This document shows, piece after piece, positions 1 to 5,141 of a stretch of 5,141 bases of DNA. The first letter of the stretch is position 1; each line of letters starts with the position of its first letter. The stretch lies in assembly GCA_036675505.1 (NCBI GenBank), contig JAKFEW010000145.1, positions 1 to 5,141 of the forward strand, read 5' to 3'. Position numbers and translations under genes: made by a program. Source of the stretch: JAKFEW01 sp036675505. GTDB lineage: Bacteria; Cyanobacteriota; Sericytochromatia; S15B-MN24; JAQBPE01. A model generated the notes under the pieces. It had not been told where the DNA came from, did not search any database, and saw nothing but the letters and a program-made list of their open reading frames with translations.

Positions 1-279
1 TACGAGGTGCACGCCTACGGCCCGCGCCAGCATGGTCCGGGCGTCGGCGAGGCGCAGTGGAACCGGCTGTTCGGCAAAGTCGCGGAAAAGTATCCGGTGT
101 TCGTGGGCGAGCTGGGCGGCGACCCGGACGAGTTCCCGGCGCTGCGCGAGCTGATCGGCTACCTGGACCGCAAGGGCCTGGGCTGGGCGGCCTGGCATTG
201 CGCGGACGGCGACGTGTTCCAGGCCGACGGCAAGCTCGCGCCCCTGGGCGAGCTGGTTTCAGGGGCTATGCGCCGTTGA
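1..279 (+). CDS. C-terminal part of a glycoside hydrolase, probably GH5 (cellulase-like); 5' end outside window
   Basis: The first 92 visible codons are open from the left edge to TGA at 277-279. A GTG at 7-9 is in frame, but it falls inside the conserved domain and is not the real start. The fragment reads like the last third of a GH5 (clan GH-A) TIM barrel. It has an H-x-Y motif (H4, Y6 of the visible part), matching the substrate-binding His/Tyr after strand 6. It then has the segment YPVFVGELGG, in which E37 (codon 109-111) matches the catalytic nucleophile Glu at the end of strand 7, and then GLGWAAWHC, with W65 (193-195) in the place of the strand-8 aromatic platform. The protein ends a few residues after the barrel (GELVSGAMRR), so there is no C-terminal binding module or anchor. 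GH5 enzymes are retaining endo-glycosidases, usually on cellulose, mannan or related beta-glycans. The substrate, the acid/base Glu and any signal peptide lie upstream and cannot be judged. The GH5 assignment is fairly secure; the subfamily is not. Confidence 0.85.
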   Translation, partial: YEVHAYGPRQHGPGVGEAQWNRLFGKVAEKYPVFVGELGGDPDEFPALRELIGYLDRKGLGWAAWHCADGDVFQADGKLAPLGELVSGAMRR

Positions 280-315
280 CGATATGAACACGGGCGGTGC
301 TGGCGTTTCGGTGGG

Positions 316-321
316 TATGAT
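316..321 (+). promoter_or_regulatory. Possible sigma-70 -10 element upstream of the large gene
   Basis: TATGAT stands out in this GC-rich gap and matches the sigma-70 -10 consensus at five of six positions. It would place a transcript start near base 328 and leave a leader of roughly 30 bases before the ATG at 361. No convincing -35 lies 16-18 bases upstream, where the sequence is GC-rich. The TTGACG at 276-281 is a good -35 match but lies 34 bases from the -10, which is too far. The element is a candidate only; read-through from the glycosidase gene is an alternative. Confidence 0.25.
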
Positions 322-348
322 CCCCGATGAGGGCGTGGCCGTATGGCA

Positions 349-355
349 AAGGAGG
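349..355 (+). promoter_or_regulatory. Strong Shine-Dalgarno site that sets the start at 361
   Basis: AAGGAGG is a near-perfect match to the anti-Shine-Dalgarno end of 16S rRNA. It sits 5 bases before the ATG at 361, a normal spacing. An in-frame ATG at 343 lies just upstream and would add six residues (MAKEGR), but its only ribosome-binding signal is a weaker GAGGG at 329-333. The stronger site lies inside those six codons, so I take 361 as the main start. Confidence 0.75.
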
Positions 356-360
356 GCAGA

Positions 361-3300
361 ATGGGTGACGGGATCGACAAGAACAAGGCGGGCTCGGCGA
401 ACGCGCTGCGTACCCAGGCGCGGCCGGATTCACGCCAGGCGCCTGTGCCGACTCCCATCCCCGCACAGGCGGCGAAGGCCCCCACGGCGCCGCTCAAAGA
501 CGATGGTGCGGGACCGACGGGTACTGGCCAGCGCGAGCTCTCGCGCATCCTCGCGCACGATGCCAACCACGACGGCGTGATCGACGTCAAAGAGATGATG
601 GCTGCGATGGACGCGCTGATTCCCAAAGCCGAGCCGACCACGAAAAAGCAAGGTCACAGGCGCTCGGAGGCGGAGGTCATACGCGACGGGGCGGCGGTCG
701 AGAACGAGGAGGTGCGGGCGGCTGCGCGGCGTCTCGCCAAGTACGAAGAGGACGTCCGCAAGGCGAACGGCGCGCGCGACCTCCTCAAGGCCGCGCGGTT
801 GATGGTGGCGGAGGCGACAGCGGCCGAGCGAGCGGCGAAGAACGTGGCCAATCCCATGAACGCCGAACGCGATGCCAAAGTCTCGGCCGCCGCCCGGGCC
901 GCCGCCGCGGAGCTCCAGGCCCACGCCCGCGCACGTGCGAGCGCCCTGCTCTCCCAGGCCGCGCAGGGCGTGAAGACAGTGGAGGAGGCCATCGAGGTCG
1001 TGAGAGCCGCGCGATCGCACCAGGTTCCTCGAGAAGAGCTCGAGCAGTTGCTCGAGTCGGCGCTCACGGCGCTCGGTGAGCCCCTTACTCAGGTGAAACT
1101 CGGTGACGCGTTGGGCGACGATCAGCTCGCCGAAAAAGTCTATCGCCAGGCCACGGGCCAGCCGCTCGGGCCGAAGGCGATCGCCTGGGGCGGCGACGGG
1201 GGGGCCACGGCACTCGCCGCGTACGCCGCGATCGGCCATCCCGCTGCCCTCGCCGTGGCGAAGCGGCGTGAGGGCGAGGGCGCCGACGCCGCGCTCGCGG
1301 ACCTCGCGGACGACGCCGGGAAAGTCGGTAGCGAGGCGCGGGCCAAGATCGCGGCCGGCTTGGCGGCGGCGCCCGGCAGCTCCGAGGCGAATCGCGCCGC
1401 CGGTCTCCTCGCCAACTATCCGGCGCTCGTGACGGCCGACGCGATCAAGGCGCTCGAGAAGCATGTCGAGTCGGGCTCCAAGGGCGATCCGGCGTTGCAC
1501 GCGCTCACGAAAGTGGTCTTCGCCGATCCCCGGCTGCCGACGTACAAGGCGGCGTTGGCGGCGCTCGATCGGCTGGCCGGTCGCGACCAGGCGACGACCT
1601 GGCGTGTGGGCGATGCGCTCAAGGAAGGGCCGGCCGCGCTTGGGCTCGGCGCGTTGCCGGGGCGCTTCCTGGAAGTGTCCCTGTACGCCGAAGCGGCCTG
1701 GAAGGGCCTGGTGGACCGCGCGAAGGGCGGTGACGAGAAGGCGCTACACGACGTGCTCGGCGGGGTCCTGCACCAGTACCACGGCCGGCGCAGCGACGCG
1801 ACCGCGGCACTCCGCGAGCTGCTCGGGCCTGATCCTGTCCACCCCGAGCCGCGCGCGCTCGCGGCGGCGAAAGAGTTGCTCTACAAGCCGGAATTTCTGA
1901 TCAACCTCGACCTTCATGATCGGGGGGCGCTGGGCGAGCTGCTGGGTGGCCTCGCGCCCCACTTGGATGTGCACGATCTGCTGAATCTCGGCAAATGGTA
2001 TGGCCGCTGGACGGCGCTCGAGCAGGCCCTCGACGCGCGGGCGAAGGGCCAGGGCCCGCTCGCCAAGACGGACGCGGCGCGCATCATCCCGCTGCTTGCC
2101 AGCCTGGAAGAGCCGCACGCCGTGCGTGCGGCCGGAGCGCTCGGCCGGCTCGAGAAGGAGGCCGGCGCGCGCGAGATCCCGGCGTTGCTGCGGTCGGAGG
2201 TGCCGGGTTCCGGCGAGGTGCTGCTCGCGGCGCTCGACGCCGAGGTCGCTGCCGGCCGGCCGCTCTCCGAGCGCGACGCCGGGAAGCTGGTCGATGGGCT
2301 CATGGCGCAGGTGCGGCAAGGGTCGATCGACCCGGCCCGGCTCGACGCGTTGGGCCGATTCGCGGAGCGCCTCGATGGCCCGCAGCTCGAGGCGCTCTTG
2401 ACCTACGTGAACAGCCACCCGAGCCAGGCGGAACGGGTCGACGCGATCCTGGCGCGGCGCCTCGCCACGTACTCGCCGGAGGCGAACGAGAAGGCGCGGC
2501 GCCGGGCCGAGATCCGCCGTGAGCCGGATCCGGCCATCTATATGTACAGCCTGGCGCACATCGCGGCGGCGCGCCCCGCGGACGCGCCGCTCGACCCCGC
2601 GATCGTGGCGCGGCTGTTCGGCACGACCGTCCCGGCCAACCCGGAATTCGTCGCGCCGGGCGCTCACCCGGCGATCCAGCGGGCGGCGGCGAAGTCGCTG
2701 CTCACGGGCGAAAGCGGCGGGCCGAGCGCCAAGCACCCCCTGCCGCCGCCGGTATGGGCGAGGGTGGTGGACGTCGCTTTGAAGTCCGATGATCGCGCGC
2801 TCGAGTTCGCGATGGTCCGGGCAGCCGGGGTGCCGGGCGTGAAGGATGTCGAAGGCGCGATGCTCACCGTGACGGCCGAAGACCTCGGCATCCCGCCCGG
2901 GCGCCTGAACGTCACGTATTGGCGCCCGGACGGAGCCTCGAAGCCGAGCTTCCACATCGACGCGAAGGTCGACACGCTGCCGAACGGCGCGTGGAGGCGG
3001 TCGGTCACCTCGTCGTTCTGGGAGGATGCCGGCGACGGGCACATCGAGCGCGTGGGGGTCGTCGAGGACGCCGCGCTCACCCGGGCCCTCGACGCCGGCG
3101 GGGCGTTGCAGGCGTCCGGCAAGCGCGTCGAGACCCGCACCACCGGATTGGAAACCACAGTCAATACGACCGAGACAGAGCGCGGCCGCGTGATCCGCCA
3201 ACATTCGACCACCACGGTGCAAGGCCTAAGCGTCAAGGAGGACGTGGCGGGCGTGGCCTGGCTGAACAACTGCCCCCAGGATCTCATGAACCGATTGTTG

Positions 3301-4596
3301 CAATTCGGCCCGTGCAAGGCCGAGCGACGCTCCCACTGGTCGAAGGAGGATGGCAGGGCCGTGGAGCGCGAGGAGCGCGTCGTGACGAGCGCTGACGGCA
3401 AGCAGGAGCTCATCGAGGTGACCAGCGGGGATGGCCCCGCCCAGTGGATCGCTCGCGAGAAGAACGAGCACGGCGGTTGGAACCAGCAGATCTTCTTCCA
3501 GGGGACGAAAGACGCGATCACCCAGTCGACGACGGTTGCCGGGGGCTGGACGATCACGGCGACGACGCCGAAGATCGAGAAGATCGACGCCCTCAAGGGC
3601 ATGCCGGCGACCACCAGCCAAGGCAAGGCCGACGCCTCTCCCCAGGAGCTCGTCGACGCGATCGCCAAGCGGGAGGACCTGAAAGCCTTCGCGGGCAACC
3701 GCCTCCTCGAGCAATTCCTCGCGCACGCGCAGGAGACCACCAAGACGGGGGCGCCCAAAATCGACGTGGCCGTCCATGAAATCGTCGTCAAGAAAGACGG
3801 CAAGGAGGTACGTCAGACGCAGCTGATCGCCCGCTGCAATGGCGCCTCGCTGGCCCTCGGCGCCTGCCCCGACGAGACGCACCAGCTCCAAAGCTGCGCG
3901 GGCCTGGACCTCGGCGGCGTGGTCACGCTCTACGACGCCGTGGGCCGGGAAGAGGCCGTGGTCGATAGCCTGAAGCTCCTCGAGATGAGCAAGACGGCCG
4001 GCGAGGTCGCCGTCCAGGGAGGGCAGTACAAGCCTGCGAGCGCCCCGACAGGCACGCCGAGCACGCGGAGCCTCAAGGCCTCGGCGGCGCTCGCGTCGGT
4101 CTCGACCTTCCTCAGCATGTCCAAGGTCGCGGACGCGATCGCCGCCGGGAAGGCCATCGAGGCGGTCGCGGCCGGTGGGGAGACGGCTGCCAACCTCCAT
4201 GCGGTGAGTTCCGCCCTGTCCGAGCTTCCGGGCATGGAGACCGGTGTCTTGCGGAAGTTCATGGAAAAGGGGCCCGTCAAGGGCCTGGGGGTGTCGTTCG
4301 GCCTGATTGGCATGGGCTTCGGCGTGAAGGGCGTCGTCGACGCCTACGACGGTGGCGAGGATGTCCAGATCGCCCTCGCGTGGGGCAGCCTGGCCTCGTC
4401 GACGGCCACGGCGGCGGCGGGGATCCTCAATCTCGCCGCTTCGGCCACGCTCAAGGCCTGGGCAGGCGCCTTGGGCATCGGCGGCGGCGTGGCGGGCCTG
4501 GTCGTGCTGGCCGGCACGCTGGTCTACGAATACAGCGAGAAGACCCAGATCGCCGAGGTCGATCCGGCCATCGCAGCGTTCCGGAAGCCGGCCTGA
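361..4596 (+). CDS. Large orphan protein with EF-hand, alpha-solenoid-like, beta-rich and hydrophobic C-terminal regions (function unknown)
   Basis: The gene encodes 1411 residues; I do not recognise the family. The start is chosen from the AAGGAGG at 349-355. There is no signal peptide or lipobox. Residues 1-56 are polar and Pro/Ala-rich, probably disordered. Residues 57-88 form one helix-loop-helix EF-hand: D67, N69, D71, G72, I74, D75 and E78 fill the canonical 12-residue calcium loop. Residues about 100-240 are highly charged Ala/Glu/Arg helices, possibly coiled coil. About 240-830 is a long run of short Leu/Ala helices broken by Gly/Pro/Asp turns, resembling a HEAT/ARM-type solenoid without a crisp repeat. 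About 832-1080 changes to Thr/Ser/Val-rich beta strands with DG turns. A helical patch (about 1096-1122) and another strand-rich part (about 1128-1200) follow. All five cysteines (C971, C985, C1159, C1169, C1179) lie in 971-1179. After a Pro/Thr/Ser linker (about 1221-1236) come amphipathic helices and Gly/Ala-rich hydrophobic stretches near 1308-1327, 1337-1360 and 1366-1389. A scaffold, adhesin, or exported membrane-active protein are all possible. The reading frame is intact and codon use is normal for the window. Confidence 0.9.
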   Translation: MGDGIDKNKAGSANALRTQARPDSRQAPVPTPIPAQAAKAPTAPLKDDGAGPTGTGQRELSRILAHDANHDGVIDVKEMMAAMDALIPKAEPTTKKQGHRRSEAEVIRDGAAVENEEVRAAARRLAKYEEDVRKANGARDLLKAARLMVAEATAAERAAKNVANPMNAERDAKVSAAARAAAAELQAHARARASALLSQAAQGVKTVEEAIEVVRAARSHQVPREELEQLLESALTALGEPLTQVKLGDALGDDQLAEKVYRQATGQPLGPKAIAWGGDGGATALAAYAAIGHPAALAVAKRREGEGADAALADLADDAGKVGSEARAKIAAGLAAAPGSSEANRAAGLLANYPALVTADAIKALEKHVESGSKGDPALHALTKVVFADPRLPTYKAALAALDRLAGRDQATTWRVGDALKEGPAALGLGALPGRFLEVSLYAEAAWKGLVDRAKGGDEKALHDVLGGVLHQYHGRRSDATAALRELLGPDPVHPEPRALAAAKELLYKPEFLINLDLHDRGALGELLGGLAPHLDVHDLLNLGKWYGRWTALEQALDARAKGQGPLAKTDAARIIPLLASLEEPHAVRAAGALGRLEKEAGAREIPALLRSEVPGSGEVLLAALDAEVAAGRPLSERDAGKLVDGLMAQVRQGSIDPARLDALGRFAERLDGPQLEALLTYVNSHPSQAERVDAILARRLATYSPEANEKARRRAEIRREPDPAIYMYSLAHIAAARPADAPLDPAIVARLFGTTVPANPEFVAPGAHPAIQRAAAKSLLTGESGGPSAKHPLPPPVWARVVDVALKSDDRALEFAMVRAAGVPGVKDVEGAMLTVTAEDLGIPPGRLNVTYWRPDGASKPSFHIDAKVDTLPNGAWRRSVTSSFWEDAGDGHIERVGVVEDAALTRALDAGGALQASGKRVETRTTGLETTVNTTETERGRVIRQHSTTTVQGLSVKEDVAGVAWLNNCPQDLMNRLLQFGPCKAERRSHWSKEDGRAVEREERVVTSADGKQELIEVTSGDGPAQWIAREKNEHGGWNQQIFFQGTKDAITQSTTVAGGWTITATTPKIEKIDALKGMPATTSQGKADASPQELVDAIAKREDLKAFAGNRLLEQFLAHAQETTKTGAPKIDVAVHEIVVKKDGKEVRQTQLIARCNGASLALGACPDETHQLQSCAGLDLGGVVTLYDAVGREEAVVDSLKLLEMSKTAGEVAVQGGQYKPASAPTGTPSTRSLKASAALASVSTFLSMSKVADAIAAGKAIEAVAAGGETAANLHAVSSALSELPGMETGVLRKFMEKGPVKGLGVSFGLIGMGFGVKGVVDAYDGGEDVQIALAWGSLASSTATAAAGILNLAASATLKAWAGALGIGGGVAGLVVLAGTLVYEYSEKTQIAEVDPAIAAFRKPA
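559..594 (+). other. EF-hand calcium-binding loop (codons 67-78 of the large protein)
   Basis: The loop reads DANHDGVIDVKE. Asp at loop position 1, Asn at 3, Asp at 5, Gly at 6, Ile at 8, Asp at 9 and Glu at 12 all satisfy the canonical EF-hand pattern. It is flanked by helix-forming segments (RELSRILAH before, MMAAMDALI after). The DxNxDGxID core also resembles one half of a dockerin, but only one copy is present and no second loop was seen in the protein. Calcium binding is inferred from the intact ligand set. Confidence 0.8.
4282..4527 (+). other. Hydrophobic Gly/Ala-rich C-terminal region of the large protein, possible membrane-inserting helices
   Basis: Codons 1308-1389 hold three largely uncharged stretches. 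One is near 1308-1327 (LGVSFGLIGMGFGVKG and on, with a single Lys). The second is near 1337-1360 (Ala/Ser/Thr-rich). The third is near 1366-1389, containing GIGGGVAGLVVLAGTLVY, which is the most convincing transmembrane-length segment. They are separated by a short acidic turn (DAYDGGEDV) and a single Lys. A short charged tail follows (EYSEKTQIAEVDP). Such Gly/Ala-rich helical pairs occur in pore-forming and translocator-type proteins, but also in buried helical bundles of soluble proteins, so membrane insertion is an inference. Confidence 0.5.
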
Positions 4597-4613
4597 TGGT
4601 CTGTTCGGCGCCC

Positions 4614-4626
4614 CGGCGATCCGCCG
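4614..4626. terminator. Weak GC hairpin between the convergent genes
   Basis: CGGCG (4614-4618) and CGCCG (4622-4626) can pair around a three-base ATC loop in the 30-base gap between the two facing stop codons. The stem is only five base pairs and no T-run follows on either strand, so it is not a classical intrinsic terminator. Its position between convergent genes is the only support for a role in transcription end. An all-GC stem this short is easily expected by chance here. Confidence 0.2.
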
Positions 4627-5141
4627 TCAGCGCTCCCGGCGGGTAAGCCAGGCCCCCGCGAGGTCCGCGAGCCCCGCGAGCACGGCCAGCGCGCCGGGCG
4701 GCTGTGCCATGACGCGGCGCGCGTCGGTGTAGAGCACGCCCTGCACGGCGCCGCCGTGCCGGGCGGGCGCCGCGAAGACCGTGCGCAGGCCCTTCGCCAC
4801 GACGCTGCGGCGCGCGCCGAACGTCTCGTCGACCTGCGCGTCGACGAGGTGCAGCGGCGCGCCCTGGTCGCGCACCCAGCCGACCACGCCCGAGCTGAGG
4901 TCGTCGGGGGCGGGCGGCAGGGTCAGGCCTTCGGCGTCGACGCCCGCGACCCACGCGAGCCCCGGGCCCGCGAGCAGCACGGCGCGCTCGGCGCCGGTGG
5001 CGGCGATCGCCTCGGCGGCGATCGCCGCGAACACGGCCTGCGGATCGCCAAGGCCGATCGCCGCGCGGGCGGCACGCGCGACGGCCGCGTCGGTGGCCGC
5101 CGCTGTGGCCACGCGCTCGGCGGCCTGCGCGGCCCGCACGG
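4627..5141 (-). CDS. C-terminal part of a GAF-domain protein; 5' end outside window
   Basis: The frame runs from the right edge to a TGA at 4629-4627 (complement), about 170 visible codons. A GTG at 5139-5137 is in frame, but helical coding sequence probably continues beyond the edge, so the start is unknown. Counting from that codon, residues 1-32 are an Ala-rich helix typical of a linker. About 33-165 fit a GAF fold: a helix leading to TGAERAVLL, then SSGVVGWVRDQGAPLHLVD, then DETFGARRSVVAKGLRTVFAAP, then GGAVQGVLYTDAR and a closing helix. This pattern is common in GAF domains of bacterial signalling proteins, for example with FHA, Ser/Thr kinase, histidine kinase or sigma-54 activator modules. 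GAF domains bind small ligands or mediate dimerisation, often to regulate an attached output domain. Here the GAF is the last domain and ends six residues after the final helix, so any catalytic or DNA-binding module must be N-terminal. There is no Cys or His cluster pointing to a heme or bilin type. The gene faces the large orphan gene and is transcribed independently of it. Confidence 0.85.
   Translation of the reverse strand, partial: VRAAQAAERVATAAATDAAVARAARAAIGLGDPQAVFAAIAAEAIAATGAERAVLLAGPGLAWVAGVDAEGLTLPPAPDDLSSGVVGWVRDQGAPLHLVDAQVDETFGARRSVVAKGLRTVFAAPARHGGAVQGVLYTDARRVMAQPPGALAVLAGLADLAGAWLTRRER

Noticed and set aside
276..281. TTGACG as a -35 box for the large gene
   Set aside because: It overlaps the glycosidase stop codon and is 34 bases from the only good -10 (316-321), about twice the workable spacing.
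284..580. Small + strand frame beginning at ATG 284
   Set aside because: It has no ribosome site, runs out of frame into the large gene, and its product is Arg-rich shadow sequence.
1028..1056. Three CTCGAG sites close together, with a perfect 8-base inverted repeat (1039-1046 and 1049-1056, two-base loop)
   Set aside because: It lies inside coding sequence and follows from repeated Leu-Glu codons (REELEQLLES). It is too short and the loop too small to argue for a regulatory hairpin.
1744..3222. Long open frame of 492 codons on the - strand, opposite the large gene
   Set aside because: It is an antisense shadow. High GC removes stop codons, the product is Arg/Gly/Pro-rich low-complexity protein without recognisable domains, and the + strand frame has the ribosome site, the EF-hand and coherent structure.
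2664..3803. Second long - strand frame (379 codons), and similar ones at 430-1500 and 3226-4200
   Set aside because: They overlap the intact 1411-residue gene and each other, have Ser/Arg-rich shadow composition, and show no convincing start context or domain.
4451..4954. A - strand frame of 167 codons across the convergent junction
   Set aside because: It is Arg/Gly/Pro-rich, lies out of frame with the GAF gene and overlaps both real genes.

Overview
This is a high-GC bacterial window, about 70% GC by eye, with strong G/C preference at third codon positions. The style fits a large-genome, high-GC bacterium. Myxococcota is my best guess, because a secreted-type glycosidase fragment, a GAF-domain regulator and a giant alanine-rich orphan protein sit side by side. 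That assignment rests on gene content and composition only and is not firm.

Layout: (1) bases 1-279, + strand: the C-terminal end of a glycoside hydrolase, most likely family GH5 (cellulase-like), cut by the left edge. (2) Bases 280-360: an 81-base gap with a possible -10 element and a strong Shine-Dalgarno sequence that fixes the next start. (3) Bases 361-4596, + strand: one very large gene for a 1411-residue protein I cannot assign to a known family. Its layers are a Pro/Ala-rich tail, one canonical EF-hand calcium loop, charged helices, a long alpha-helical (HEAT/ARM-like) section, a beta-rich section containing all the cysteines, and a Gly/Ala-rich hydrophobic C-terminus that could enter a membrane. 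(4) Bases 4597-4626: a 30-base convergent gap with a weak GC hairpin. (5) Bases 4627-5141, - strand: the C-terminal end of a GAF-domain protein, cut by the right edge.

No stretch longer than 300 bases lacks a gene. I saw no tRNA, rRNA, CRISPR array, insertion sequence or long DNA repeat.

How the genes relate: genes 1 and 2 lie on the same strand 81 bases apart and could be co-transcribed, but gene 2 has its own possible promoter. The GAF gene is convergent and belongs to a separate transcription unit. Nothing visible shows that the three act together. The large orphan protein is the item of real interest here.
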